Source: Cololabis saira
Lineage: Eukaryota; Chordata; Actinopteri; Beloniformes; Belonidae
Reading direction: 5' to 3'
Assembly: GCF_033807715.1 (NCBI RefSeq)
Contig: NC_084591.1
Span: 49,839,415 to 49,903,414 of the forward strand
Length of the DNA stretch: 64,000 nt
The notes under the pieces are model-generated. The model did not search any database. It was given only the letters and a program-made list of their open reading frames with translations, and was not told the origin of the DNA. The translations under genes and the position numbers were made by a program. How positions within the stretch are numbered: position 1 is the stretch's first letter; each line of letters opens with the position of its first letter. Of the stretch, positions 1-10,935 are shown piece by piece.

Positions 1-75
1 CTTTTTTCTCAACATTTCAACTTTTTTCTCGAAGTGCATAATGAAAAAAAAATCTTCCTCCTCTAAAATAGTATT
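1..75. repeat. Right end of a pyrimidine-array TIR element, cut by the window edge
   Basis: The first bases show the ttttttctcaacattt/tttttctcgaag array followed by the 'tgcataatgaaaaaaaaatcttcctcctctaaaat' end seen in the full copies at 2018-2729 and 10936-11590. It lies in an intron of the N4BP1-like gene. Only the right arm is visible. Confidence 0.6.
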
Positions 76-339
76 GCTCCAGAAAGCCTGTGGGGGGGGT
101 CACAGAGGGTTTGTCCAGTCACTTTAGCTCCTGCGTTGTGTTTTTATAATAAACAGATTCCTGCTAAATCAGCTAAATGTAATGATTTAGGCCAAATCTG
201 GCAGATGACTTTTTGTATGCTCAGATAGTGAAACCATCCAAACTGAGAAGCATTCCTGTCTCAGCACCTCGGGGGGGTGGATGTCAGCTGTAATGTCCAA
301 TCTTTGAACTCAGGGAAACTCCCATTTTCCTCCCGTCAG

Positions 340-447
340 GTTCCTGCTCCACCTGGCAGAGAAAACGGACGGGATCATCGTAACCAACGACAACCTGAGG
401 GACTTTGTGGACACGTCTGACACCTGGAGGAGGATCATCCAGGGGAG
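340..447 (+). CDS. n4bp1: N4BP1/KHNYN-type NYN ribonuclease, internal exon
   Basis: A 108-nt exon, acceptor AG at 338-339 after a pyrimidine tract, donor GT at 448-449. It starts with the last base of a split codon and ends with two bases (AG) that join the G at 5557 to give Arg. It encodes [18 protein letters not shown] and continues through a [15 protein letters not shown] block. This is the second half of the NYN (PIN-like) endoribonuclease fold; the Asp in the VTND segment is a conserved acidic active-site residue of N4BP1, KHNYN and ZC3H12 proteins. N4BP1 is known as a cytoplasmic RNase and ubiquitin/NEDD8-linked regulator of innate signalling. The wording fits N4BP1 best, but a KHNYN-type paralogue is not excluded. 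The earlier exons lie left of the window. Confidence 0.85.
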
Positions 448-575
448 GTGATTATCTGGAACGTTTCCTCAGCTCACTAATGTCACATCATCTTCTATCC
501 ACATTGTTGATTTGCTTTTCACACAAAGATCCCAACGTGCTCAAGAGGAGAAAGTTGCATCATAAAATGCATATA

Positions 576-967
576 CAGGACTGTCTCAGAAAATTTGAAT
601 ATTGTGATAAAGTTCTTTATTTTCTGTAATGCAATTTAAAAAAAAAAATAAATAAATAAATAAAAATAAAATAATGTCATACATTCTGGGTTAATTACAA
701 ATCAACTGAAATATTGCAAGCCTTTTATTATTTTAATATTGCTGATTATGGTTTACAGTTTAAGATTAAGATTCCAAGAATATTCTAATTCTTTGAGATA
801 GGATATTTGAGTTTTCTTAAGCTGTAAGCCATGATCAGCAATATTAAAATAATAAAAGGCTGAAATATTTCAGTTGATTTGTAATGAATCCAGAATGTAG
901 GACATTTTTTGTTTTTGTAACTGCATTACAGAAAATCACCATATTCTAATTTTCTGAGACAGTCCTG
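576..967. mobile_element. Long-palindrome MITE (family A), TA-flanked
   Basis: Starts CAGGACTGTCTCAGAAAATT and ends in its reverse complement, flanked on both sides by TA. The two arms pair over most of the length around a central AGAATATTCT. TA target sites and these ends fit a Tc1/mariner-type nonautonomous element. Further copies are at 9779-10127, 14857-15818 and about 36342-36696; half copies are at 19710-19904 and 33714-33895. Confidence 0.85.
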
Positions 968-1277
968 TACATGCATTTTAAAAATAGTGTTCACTTGTTT
1001 GATGTTGTTTTTTTTAGTTTTTTTATTTTGCCTTTATACACCACCACACTGGATTTGAAATAAAGTCATCAAGACGTGATTCAAATACTAGACTTTCAAC
1101 TGTGAATTGAATTTTTTTTTTATTTGAAATTTTTATTTCCAACATGAAACAGTAGTAAAAATAAAACTATAATAATCAATTATAAACAAATGTAAATAAT
1201 AAAAAAGACAAAAATATAAATAAAAAAAAGAATCCATCATAATTAACATGCTCGAAAAACTGTAATTGAAGAGGTTT

Positions 1278-1532
1278 CACCATCAGATGCAACGACATCC
1301 AACCACAGACCTTGTAAAAGAACAGCTTTTACACTGCCAATGGCCATTTTCATCGGAATTAGGTGTTTACATGGTAATTTTTACTCATTTTACATTGGAT
1401 TTAATTTTAATTCTGAATTTAAGAGGAATTAAACTTCCTGTGTAAACACAATGAGTGGTACTAAGTTTGATCTCAGTGTGAAAGCTGTTCTTTTACCAGG
1501 TCTGTGGTTGGATGTCGTTGCATCTGATGGTG
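1278..1532. repeat. Inverted-repeat element (arms 1278-1335 / 1475-1532)
   Basis: The left arm 'caccatcagatgcaacgaca' continuing to 1335 is the reverse complement of 1475-1532. The right arm recurs at 9080-9150. The interior is AT-rich. It is a foldback or MITE remnant of unassigned superfamily. Confidence 0.7.
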
Positions 1533-1567
1533 AAGGTTGGAACCACACCACTCATTTGTCCCTTCTG

Positions 1568-1631
1568 GTTTACCGTAGTTGAGTTTTACCGTAGTTGAGT
1601 TTTACCGTAGTTGAGTTTTACCGTAGTTCAG
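1568..1631 (+). repeat. Short 16-17-bp minisatellite (gttttaccgtagttga)
   Basis: Four tandem copies. The same unit is expanded to about twenty copies at the duplicated locus 9176-9510. Confidence 0.85.
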
Positions 1632-1682
1632 GGTCCTCTGCTCCAGTCCTGCATGTTTCCCTGCTCCAACAGACAATAAATT

Positions 1683-2017
1683 ACCTCCCTTCACAAGTTT
1701 TAGTGGCCCGATGATTTATTTTAGACGGGCAAGTGAAAGAAGGGAAACATTTAAAGCATGCAGGAACAGCTGTAGAGACGGGCACAATCTGGGTTGTTGA
1801 TTCTCCTTGTTTTCCAGCAGTGAGACTCTACTGACAGCTGGTCCTGGTTCTGTTTCACTCTGCACTGCCGTGCGTTTCATACCTGAGAACCCGGCGCAAC
1901 AATTCCTGCAGTAAAGCAGAATCTGCTGCGCTGACAGCAGGGAGACGTCAGGAGGAGGTTGAGGTTTTAGTCCGTTTGATTGCAGTGAGTTTCTGCAGGA
2001 GGGTCGGGTCACATCAG
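1683..2017. repeat. Duplicated repeat block, copy 1
   Basis: The sequence from 'agtggcccgatgatttatttt' to 'gggtcgggtcacatcag' is repeated almost exactly at 9580-9634 plus 10667-10935, where a hAT-like element (9635-10658) splits it. Both copies run directly into a pyrimidine-array TIR element. The block has no credible gene; its ORFs in both copies are shadows of the repeat. Confidence 0.8.
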
Positions 2018-2624
2018 TACGGAAGAGAATTAGGGCCATGCAGGAGAAAAAAGAAAAATAATTTTTTTTCATTGTGTACTTGGAGAAAAAAGTCAATGTC
2101 GAGAAAAAAGTCGAAATTTCGCCTTTTTTCTCAACATTTCAACTTTAGTCACGTAATTTTGACTTTTTTCTGAACATTTTGACTTTTTTCTCGAAATTGT
2201 ACTTCAACATTAATCTCGACATTTCAACTTTTTTCTCAACATTTCGACTTTTTTCTCGAATTGCACAATAAAAAAAATCTTCCCTTATCAAATATTTTTT
2301 CTCCTGCATGTTGAAGTACAGTTTCGAGAAAAAAGTTGATATGTCGAGAATAATGTTGTAATACAATTTCGAGAAAAAAAGTTGAAATTTTGCCTTTTTT
2401 CCTCAACATTTCAACTTTTCGACTTTTTGTCGAGATGTCGAGATTAATGTTGAAATACAATTTCAAGAAAAAAGGCGGGTCGTCCAATGATTGGAAGGTT
2501 GGCGGTTGGAATCCCGCTCCGTCCCAGTTGCTGTCGTAGTGTCCTTGGGCAAGACACCAATGAATAATGGTCTAAGTGTAGCACTTTGAGATTCATTGAA
2601 TGTAAAGTGCGTTACAAGTTAAAT

Positions 2625-2655
<31 letters not shown>

Positions 2656-2729
2656 AATGGAAAACAAATCTTCCTCCTCTAAAATATTATTTTTATTTTT
2701 CTCCTGCCTGGCCCTAATACTCTTCCGTA
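2018..2729. mobile_element. TIR element with 22-24-bp 'cgagaaaaaagtc' arrays, copy 1
   Basis: The ends are TACGGAAGAG...CTCTTCCGTA, followed inward by ttagggccatgcaggagaaa and its complement. Inside are imperfect tandem units of the type 'gacttttttctcaacattt' in both orientations, so the element can fold back. A SINE is inserted at 2474-2655. Related copies are 1-75, 10936-11590 and 12386-12750. Confidence 0.75.
2474..2655 (+). mobile_element. tRNA-derived SINE, internally deleted
   Basis: The head 'ggttggcggttggaatccc' resembles a tRNA box B (GGTTCGAATCC), then 'gtccttgggcaagacac', then a tail 'gtagcactttgagattcatt' ending in (ATT)n. The longer copy at 53279-53560 has a central block missing here. 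Confidence 0.75.
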
Positions 2730-3946
2730 ATTGGTCCCATTTCTTCTTTTTGCAATTTTAAAGATCTACTTAGAACCTTCATCCAGCAGTGCAAAATGCA
2801 AATTCTTGCAATTTCTTGAATGGTGGTGAGATGTTGATCAGGAGTGAGTGTCGCCCTGCTGCAGAGGACAGAGTGAAGGGTCCTGTCCGTACTATTGTGT
2901 TAGATCACATCGCCCTCTGCTGGTTGCTGCATCTCACATGGAGATTCAAAAAGAAAAACGGTGTCGGCGAGAGGCTCAAGCCCCGAATGTTTTTCCAAAA
3001 GCTGAAAAAACATATCATATCAGAGCCGGGCCCTTTGCAGCAAACCCGTCTCATTATCATAGCATACACATGCCCAACAACGGGCGCTTACAAGCATTAC
3101 CAGATGTAAGAGGAGAATATAGCCTATTAGAGATTGTTAAAGATAATTCTCAAATTTGTTAAAATAATAAGATTTTTCGGAATAACTATGTTTTCTTGCA
3201 GCAGGGTAACGTATAATTTAATGTCAACCCCTGTGACTCGCGTTTGATTGTATTTATCAGCACGACAGATAGCGGAAACCCACTTCATATAATGACATGA
3301 CAAAGTCCTTCAAAAAAAAAAAACTTCAAGAACAACAAAAACAAAGCCTAATAAAACGGATACATTTGGATTTCAGACATTGTAGGAGTTCAGCACCACG
3401 GTGCCTCCAGATCTCTGAAATCACCGTCTCACATCAACTTCAACTAATGACAGGGTAGTAAAACTGGCACGGCGGCCCATAAATTCACAAAAAAGTTAAA
3501 ATTCAATTTGAAGTATTGTGGCCTATTCAGCACTACCTGAAGGAACTCGGCGAGCCTTGGGCTCTGTGAACTCACCGTGGGGGCCGGGGATGAATCTCTG
3601 CTAACAACGTCGGCTTCATCTCCCACAGGAGGAGGATTAGGGTGAACAAAATATGCTTGGGCAATTTTTCCTTTTCTTGCTCCTTTTTTCTTTTTCTTTG
3701 CGTTTTATGGCTCCACTTTTGTGTTTCTATCTCCCGCTCTTGTTTAGGCTGTAGGATTACTGCTCTGTTGAAAAGTGATGGATGATGACGATGATAGACG
3801 GATGTTGATGACCAACCATTTTACCCAGAATACATTTGGAGATTCGCTTGCAGTTTTTGTTTTTATGTTAACTGAGTGTGAAAATCTCAGCACAACATAT
3901 TATACAATGTTTATACCTAATATGAACCGAGTGGTTCCACAAAAAA

Positions 3947-4618
3947 AAAAATCGAATCCTATTGTTAAGATTCAGAATCGATTAACAAGATTAGATTCCG
4001 ATATTGATTTGGGTTAGTTTTATTAAAACTGTTTTTTGAGCTGTTGCATGAATTATATGACTGTAGTTCTGCAACATATTTATACTAGTATTATATTGAG
4101 ATTCAACAGCAAGTATTGCAGCTAATGATGCTGTAAGGACCAATCAGCTCCCAGAATCCTGATAGAACTGCTTTCAGAAACACGTGGGTCAGAATTACCA
4201 AACAGATCCAGGGCTGCAAATCAGTTTTAATTTTCCCCACATTCCGTTTAAATTTTTTTCCATTTTCCGTCCATTTCGGTTTTTAATTTTTGTTTCGTTT
4301 TTAGCATTTTATGCAGATGTAACCCCAAGGCAGTATATAAAGTAATGAAATATAGACAATTTATGCAATTATAACTGAAAACTTTAATGTTTTCATACCT
4401 TTAAACATATTTAAAGCCAAAAACATGGCACCAGTTATTCTCGTGTCCAACAAAACATTCCTTTTTTGGGCATAAACAAAAAAAAATACCAAAAGTTGTA
4501 ATGCAATGCTGAAAAAAAAAAAAAACGATCTTTAGAAATATGAATCGATGTTTAGGAATTAATATGAGAATTGATTGAGAATCGGAAAATCGATTTTTTT
4601 TTTTTTTTTTTTTTTTAA
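3947..4618. mobile_element. 'atcgatttt' DNA element (family G), copy 1
   Basis: It runs from 'aaaatcgaatcc' to 'aaaatcgattttt'. The whole sequence is found in inverted orientation at 41041-41985. The ends share atcgat/gaatcg motifs. No transposase ORF is visible. Confidence 0.7.
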
Positions 4619-5556
4619 CACCGGCCTAGTGTCGGCTCTACTTTGCTGTCACTACTGCTGCAATCCTTTGGTGAGGTTTTATGATCGATGTGCATAAATG
4701 ATACTTAAAACCTCATTTTAAGACCTTTATAAAGACTAGATGATCTATTATGTCCTGTTAACATTAAACCTTACAATTCAAAGTCATGTGACTGTACGTG
4801 GATGCTGTTTATTTTAAATACACGTGTATTACAGATCTGTTTTTGCAATGATAGACGGAAGTTACCTCACCTCATGAGATTTGTAAGAGTAGTATACTTG
4901 CTTTGTCAAGTTGCCTGTTTTTTTGTTATTTATTTTCAAAGCATTTTTCCATTTCTGAATAGTTTTTTTTGTTTGTTTGTTTTTTTTACAAAGAACTACA
5001 CATTTGTTCCTGTGAAACGAATCGCGTGCTTCTGCTTCGGAGTAGAAGTTATCGTGTTTTTCATTTGTTCTTGGACTTTTTGTTGTGTTTTTTTTTCTTC
5101 CTCAAATGATCTCAAAAGATCTTAGAGAATTCATAAAAGTTCACTCAGGTCACTACATGATTTTTAAGAACTGATGAAAATTGCTCTGGGACTTTTGTTT
5201 TCATTCCTACTTTCCATTTCTTCAGGTTAGTATTTTTTGTGCTTAGTGCAGCTTCTGTGTTTTTATGATGGGAAATCCTGACATGCAGATGTTGAGTAAA
5301 GTAACAGCAGCTTGATCTGCTGTTGATGCTTAGTTTACTACTAAAAATGTGTAAGTCAGTGAAATATTAGTATTTTTTATGGTGTTTTATGGTTATTTGT
5401 CTAAAAATCCTCAGAATTAGCCGTTTTTGTTTTCTTTTTTCTATCTTGTGAGTCAGTTTCCCTTTAGAGGTTAATAATATATTCTATATCCTATCTGAGA
5501 GGCGTTGAGAATAAATTCAGGTTTTCTCTCCTGTTTTCTTGTCCTCCGCCCAACAG

Positions 5557-5658
5557 GCTCCTTCAGTTCACATTTGTGGAGGATCACTTCATGATCCCCG
5601 ACGACCCTCTGGGGAAAAACGGCCCTCACTTGGACTTCTTCCTGCGGAAAGACCACAG
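5557..5658 (+). CDS. n4bp1: N4BP1/KHNYN-type NYN ribonuclease, end of NYN domain
   Basis: A 102-nt exon, acceptor AG at 5555-5556, donor GT at 5659-5660, with the same phase-2 splice on both sides as the exon at 340-447. After the split Arg it encodes [19 protein letters not shown], then [11 protein letters not shown]. The FxxDxFMxPDDPLGxxGPxLxxFLRK pattern is the hallmark C-terminal end of the NYN fold in N4BP1 and the Regnase (ZC3H12) proteins. Reading frame and phase agree with both neighbouring exons, so this copy looks functional. Confidence 0.88.
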
Positions 5659-5697
5659 GTGTGTGTTTTCCAGAGTGTACAGGCATCAAACATGTAT

Positions 5698-6232
5698 TAT
5701 TCACTGTGTTTCCATGCATCAATAACCCTTTTAAAACCCGAATATTGGCAATAACCCGAATTTGCACGGCCATGTAAACACCAATAACCCCTTTGAATAA
5801 CCCGAATTTGCTCATATTGGGGTTTTGTTTTCTGCACATGCTCTGTTCACAAGGAATCCTGGTCTTTTGAGTCCAGGAAGTTCTTATAAACACGGAGAAA
5901 CACAAGACCAGGAGGAGACTAATCACTTCATAAATGTAATGAAGGATATGAACATTTCTGCATTTGTAGACGGTAGAAAGTACCGGGATAGACAGATTTA
6001 AAAGAAGGTGAGAGAAAAGTTGCGTGAAGCAGCATTTGTTTTGAATTTGGATACAGGAAGAAGAAGCAGAAATTACACTAATTGCGTCATGACGTTCTCC
6101 GTGCGTCGCTGGTTTGATCCAGATATCCTGAATGATTAATTACCATGTAAACGGAATATTCCCAATGTTTCAGTAACCGGAATATTAGCAATAACCTGAA
6201 TTTTGACTGCATGTAAACGTAGTCAGTGATGA
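5698..6232. mobile_element. PIF/Harbinger-like MITE in the last intron
   Basis: The left end 'tcactgtgtttccatgca' and the right end 'tgcatgtaaacgtagtcagtga' are imperfect inverted repeats. Sub-terminal 'aataacccgaatatt'-type motifs are repeated in both arms. The superfamily is inferred from general resemblance to fish Harbinger MITEs; I could not confirm a 3-bp TSD. Confidence 0.55.
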
Positions 6233-6396
6233 CAGAGTTGTTGTTTTCATCCTCTTCACAACTCACCATCTGTCTGGAGGAGATAAAGGCGTGGATGGAG
6301 CACATCACCCTTCACCAGACCCAATCATCATCCATAACCAGCATCAACATTCCCCTCTTTTCATCTGTCACCAACCTTGGTGTCAAAATGGACCCC

Positions 6397-6508
6397 CATC
6401 GCTGCTTGCAGCTTTAATTATTTCCGTTTCCTTTTTAATTATCAAACTGTAGCACTTTGAGATTCTCAGTAATGTAAAGTGCATTATAAATAAAATGTCT
6501 TATTGAAC
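6397..6508. repeat. Short repeat fragments before the last exon
   Basis: 'tcgctgcttgcagctttaat' (6397-6416) equals the right end of the large repeat at 37430-38922. 'gtagcactttgagattc' to 'taaaatg' (about 6451-6500) resembles the SINE 3' tail. Both are fragments. Confidence 0.55.
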
Positions 6509-6529
6509 TTCTCCGTGTGTTTCCTCCAG

Positions 6530-6875
6530 GAGGGCTCCGGCCACCCCCCCTCCACTGAGGCCCCCGGACTTCCGTCCGGCGTCCCATCAGCAGCAGCAGC
6601 AGCAGCCGGTCTACGTGCAGGCCCTGCACTCGGCCCCCAAGACCCCCACGTCCCTGACGCCCCACCCCCCCGGGGCCCTGCACTGGCCCCCGCCCCGCCG
6701 CTCGCCCTCCCCGTCGCCCTCGCCCCCGCCCCAGCGCTGCCCGGCCGAGACGGCGGAGCTGAAGAGGAAGCTGTACGACATCTTCCCCGAGCAGAAGCAG
6801 CGCATCGACCGCATCCTCAGAGACAACCCCTACATGAGAGACCTGAACGCCCTGTCCGGCCTGCTGCTCGGATAA
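6530..6875 (+). CDS. n4bp1: N4BP1/KHNYN-type protein, terminal exon with C-terminal CUE-like domain
   Basis: Acceptor AG at 6528-6529. The exon restores the split codon, then gives 114 codons and TAA at 6873-6875. The first about 75 residues are low complexity: a Gln run (six CAG) and a Pro/Ser/His-rich segment. The last about 40 residues include [20 protein letters not shown] and end in [14 protein letters not shown]. This matches the C-terminal CUE-like (CoCUN) ubiquitin/NEDD8-binding region of N4BP1, which normally ends in a very similar PYMxDLNALS motif. GC content is far above the surrounding introns. Minus-strand ORFs across it are antisense shadows. Confidence 0.88.
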
Positions 6876-7690
6876 ATCACACATCAGCATTCATGTGTCC
6901 GCACACAAATATTTATTTACTATGTCATCCTGTTTGGACGACATGCACACTTTTTTATCATTTTGTTATTCTTCACAGAGACTGATCATCCAGCTAGCTG
7001 CTATTTGTGAGATTTCGCTTTTTCTTTCTCCCCCTTTGCTCCAAAGTGTGAACAAAGTTCCACGTTTGTCAATCAGCTACGTCTGTAATGGTTGGATTAA
7101 ATCTGGAGTTCCTGGCAAAGCTCTAGAGTTTCCATTGGGGGGATCCAGCTCTTCTGTCTTCAAAACTTTGATCCCCGTCAGACTCTCGCCCTCCGAGCTT
7201 TTTCTTGATTCGACCTCGGGCACAAAGCGTTTTGTTAACGGCTCATGCAGAGTTTTTTTTTTTTACATTTTCTAGCAGGCCAACTTGTACACTGGTGATG
7301 TTCTGCATCAGGATCAATTCGGTGTCATTGTGGTAAAAAAGAAAAGAAAAGCGTGGGAAGTTATTCCGTCAGTTGGAACTTAATAACTCCGACTAGAGGA
7401 GACTGTTCAGTTCTAGTTCAGGATCAGTTCTAGTGAAGAAAGAAAGCAGTGACGAAGCACGAAGAGAGTTTTTCTAATCAAAGTTTTATTTTAGAAGCAG
7501 GAAGCTTTAGTTTTTTGCAGCCAACTGGAATGCTAGAGGGACATTTTGAGGCTGTATAAATAGGCAGTAAAACATGTATTTTTCTGTTTATTTTATCTGC
7601 AGCTTCTGATTCTGTGTATATCGACCTGAACTTGTCCTGTAAAAAAATCCACTCTTCTAATTAAAGTAACACTGCCTATCTGTCTCCCTC
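6876..7690 (+). other. n4bp1: Probable 3' UTR of the N4BP1-like gene
   Basis: This follows the stop codon directly, and I recognise no transposon in it. A variant polyadenylation signal ATTAAA is at 7660-7665, and no canonical AATAAA was noticed between 6876 and 7660. The exact 3' end is not decidable from sequence alone. Confidence 0.5.
7660..7665 (+). promoter_or_regulatory. n4bp1: Candidate polyadenylation signal ATTAAA
   Basis: ATTAAA about 785 nt after the stop codon, followed by a T/G-containing stretch. It is the most common variant of AATAAA. Confidence 0.4.
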
Positions 7691-7961
7691 AAAATGTCAC
7701 ATTTCTTTGGGGGTTGGGTGAATTCATGTGATGATTTAAAGTCCCAGGGTCTAAAATGTGTGATTTATTATTAGAAATTCAAGAGAGAGTTGATAATTTT
7801 GTTTTCATTAGTATAGAATTGTGTGGAAATAAGAATTGCCTTGGATAGTTGGTATAAAGTTGGCTATTACAGGAGCTCAGAGGGGACAAACCAAACTGCT
7901 GATTCTTTTTTTTGTTTTGTTAAAGCTTATAACTGTTTTTCTGACAAAGTTAAAGGGGAAG

Positions 7962-9056
7962 ACTGATTGATTGATTGAAGAATTTATTAGAAGAATTGCA
8001 TAGGATCAGGTACAGTTTCATGACAGTACAGATTCGCTGATACAAAGTCAACTAAAAGGCTTATTATTCCAAGAAAGCATTACACTTGTTTACATTGGAG
8101 ACCTTTTTTAAACTCATATGACATTGAATGACATACAGGTAAGAAGCAGTACTTTGTAGGGAAGATTGTAAAAAAAAAAAGAAAAGGGGGGAATTACTGT
8201 TATTTTGCACCGAGAGAGACTAAAAGGTGATTATTCCCAGTTAAGAGTAGCAGCCTCCTGTAGGTGCTTTTTAGGGCAGACTTGAAGGAGATTAGGGATT
8301 TCTCTCTTTTACGGCTGTCTGTAAGGAATTCCACATGTTGGTAGTATAGGATGCAAACGAATTTAAACCTTTCTTGGAGTTAACCCCGGGCTGAAAGTGA
8401 TTTGAGCTGCCTCTAGAGTTATGGTGGTGAAAATCTTTTACATTTTGAAAGTATTTAGACAAGTACAAGGGTATTTTGTAGGAGTAATGTATCTTGTACA
8501 CCAAAATCAATGCAAGAAACTGTACTCTGTCGGTTACCAGGATCATCCCACGCTGAGCATATGGTTTGCTGTTAGGTGAGTCCGAGATGGAAGATTGAGC
8601 AGAAGCCTTATCAGTTTGTTCTGAGCTGTCTGGAGCTTGGTTTTCAGAGCCTTAGAGGCGTCACGGTACCAGACATGAACTCCATAATCAAAGTGAGGTT
8701 GAATGAGTGCCCTTGCCAAAATCTTCAGTGTGTCTCTACCAACTAGAGGGGCGATCCTATACAAGAATCGGGTTCGTTGGTTGACTTTTTTCACTACCCT
8801 AGCAGTCATTTTTTCACTGGAGAGATTTGCTTCTAGGATGCAGCCCAGATAGGTGATTTCAGTTTTGTTTGTGATAACATTGTCACCCACTTTGATTATG
8901 AAGTTATCAACCTTGCTGAGTTTAGGAATTGACCCAAAGAGGATGGATTCTGTTTTGCCCAAGTGTATGGATAGTTTGTTGTCATTGAGCCAGGTACACT
9001 GAAGTGTGAGTTTTATTCCAGCTGATTTCACCACATCCCTCACACTGGACCTTCTG
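7962..9056 (-). mobile_element. 5'-truncated LINE, ORF2 C-terminal part
   Basis: On the minus strand, 9043-8543 encodes a reverse-transcriptase C-terminal region (WLNDNKLSIHLGKTESILFG, then TYLGCILE, then ALIQPHFDYGVHVWY) and 8546-8292 continues in another frame to NSFASYTTNMWNSL, so one frameshift is present. The 3' end carries a (TTGA)n-type tail at 7962-7976. This is the C-terminal half of a CR1/L2/Rex1-like ORF2. The RT core and endonuclease are missing. It is dead on arrival or decayed. Confidence 0.8.
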
Positions 9057-9067
9057 ATACCACAGTG

Positions 9068-9634
9068 GTATTTAGTTTGATCTCAGTGTGAAAGCTGTTC
9101 TTTTACCAGGTCTGTGGTTGGATGTCGTTGCATCTGATGGTGAAGGTTGGAACCACACCACTCATTTGTCCCTTCTGTTTTACCGTAGTTCAGTTTTCCC
9201 GTAGTTCAGTTTTACCGTAGTTCAGTTTTCCCGTAGTTCAGTTTTCCCGTAGTTCAGTTTTCCCGTAGTTCAGTTTTACCGTAGTTCAGTTTTCCCGTAG
9301 TTCAGTTTTCCCGTAGTTCAGTTTTACCGTAGTTCAGTTTTCCCGTAGTTCAGTTTTCCCGTAGTTCAGTTTTCCCGTAGTTCTGTTTTCCCGTAGTTCA
9401 GTTTTCCCGTAGTTCAGTTTTACCGTAGTTCAGTTTTCCCGTAGTTCAGTTTTCCCGTAGTTCTGTTTTCCCGTAGTTCAGTTTTACCGTAGTTCTGTTT
9501 TCCCGTAGTCCAGGGCTCCTCATGTTTCTCATGTTTCCCTGCTCCCACAGACCTAATAAATGACCTTCCCAAGTTTGTTAGTGGCCCGATAATTTATTTT
9601 AGACGGGAAAGTGAAAGAAGGGAAACATTTAAAT
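9068..9634. repeat. Duplicated repeat block, copy 2 (left part) with expanded minisatellite
   Basis: 9068-9178 matches 1457-1567. 9176-9510 is an expansion of the 16-bp unit gttttcccgtagttca/gttttaccgtagttca (about 20 copies). 9560-9634 matches 1665-1735. The homology continues at 10667 after a transposon insertion. Confidence 0.8.
9176..9510 (+). repeat. 16-bp minisatellite (gttttMccgtagttca)
   Basis: About 20 head-to-tail units with C/A variation at one site and a few 'gttctg' variants. The paralogous position 1568-1631 has four units. Confidence 0.9.
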
Positions 9635-10658
9635 CAGGGGTCTTCAACCAGGGGTCCGTGACCCCTAGGGGGGCCACAGAGGAACTGCAGGGGGTCCTCA
9701 CACTTAAAAAGAAATAAAGGCAATTTTAACCAAAATAATTTGTGAGAGTTGAAAAATATAAAATACATTTTATATATACAGGACTGTCTCAGAAAATTAG
9801 AATATTGTGATAAAGTTCTTTATTTTCTGTAATGCAATTAAAAAAACAAAAATGTCATACATTCTGGATTCATTACAAATCAACGGAAATATTGCAAGCC
9901 TTTTATTATTTTAATATTGCTGATCATGTCTTACAGCTTAAGATTAAGATTCCCAGAATATTCTAATTTTTGAGATAGGATATGATCAGCATGATCAGCA
10001 ATATTAAAATAATAAAAGGCTTGCAATATTTCAGTTGATTTGTAATGAATCCAGAATGGATGACATTTTTGTTTTTGTAATTGCATTACAGAAAATCACA
10101 ATATTCTAATTTTCTGAGACAGTCCTGTATATTATATATGATTGAGAAAACTCCATTAACAGGCGATAATAATCTACTTTTGACAATAACTATTTAGTCT
10201 ACAACTCTACATAAATGATTCCCATGACGTGAGTCATGTGACTAATGTCAACTTTAGAGCGGAAATATGAGCTAGCTAGCTGTTTAAGAAAAGAAAATTT
10301 GTTGTTAAATTGACTTGGCTATTTCATATTTAATGCTAGTTAGACCTGATGGATAAATTAGTGACAATAACGAAGCCTAAAGCTGGAGATTGTAACGTTC
10401 CAGCTCGGCCTAACGTTACTCCTTCCACGTCTGACGAGGACAAAGTTTCATCAACCGTAAACACATGTAGCTAATAACCCAGTCAGGAACTGGTTAATAA
10501 GGTGATAGAAGCAGAATAAAACACATTCAAAAGTTATTAGAAGCCAGGCTTAAAATGTGACACGTTAAACAAAAGGGAAAAAATAAGAATTCCAAGCAGG
10601 ACCTGCTCTGTTTTTCTCTCATCCAAGGGTCCCTGGGCTAAAGGGATGGAGACCCCTG
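9635..10658. mobile_element. hAT-like element remnant (CAGGGGTCT ends)
   Basis: Starts CAGGGGTCTTCAACCAGGGG and ends GGAGACCCCTG. Short complementary ends of the CAGGG type are typical of hAT/Charlie elements. It splits the duplicated block and contains a family A MITE at 9779-10127. No clear 8-bp TSD was found and no transposase ORF is visible. Confidence 0.6.
9779..10127. mobile_element. Family A MITE, copy 2
   Basis: TA-flanked, with the same CAGGACTGTCTC ends and palindromic body as 576-967. One side of the loop is shortened. Confidence 0.85.
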
Positions 10659-10666
10659 ATTTACTG

Positions 10667-10935
10667 ATTTTAAGCATGCAGGAACAGCTGTAGAGACGGG
10701 CACAATCTGGGTTGTTGATTCTCCTTGTTTTCCAGCAGTGAGACTCTACTGACAGCTGGTCCTGGTTCTGTTTCACTCTGCACTGCCGTGCGTTTCATAC
10801 CTGAGAACCCGGCGCAACAATTCCTGCAGTAAAGCAGAATCTGCTGCGCTGACAGCAGGGAGACGTCAGGAGGAGGTTGAGGTTTTAGTCCGTTTGATTG
10901 CAGTGAGTTTCTGCAGGAGGGTCGGGTCACATCAG
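10667..10935. repeat. Duplicated repeat block, copy 2 (right part)
   Basis: Nearly identical to 1754-2017 and ending in the same 'gggtcgggtcacatcag' before a TIR element. Confidence 0.85.

Larger units (their letters stand above)
448..5556 (+). other. Intron between NYN exons, filled with nested repeats
   Basis: A 5.1-kb GT-AG intron, phase 2. It holds a palindromic MITE (576-967), a palindromic repeat with 'ccgtagtt' minisatellite (1278-1640), a TIR element with a SINE inside (2018-2729) and an 'atcgatttt' DNA element (3947-4618). The stretches 970-1264, 2730-3946 and 4619-5556 show only AT-rich sequence and short spurious ORFs to me. Confidence 0.75.

Noticed and set aside
1716..2096. 126-codon minus-strand ORF shared with 10670-10957
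   Set aside because: It is part of the duplicated repeat block. No domain, and the N-terminal part differs between copies because a transposon starts there.
6435..6890. 151-codon minus-strand ORF rich in Gly/Arg
   Set aside because: Antisense shadow of the GC-rich terminal exon, whose splice site, phase and C-terminal motif are convincing.
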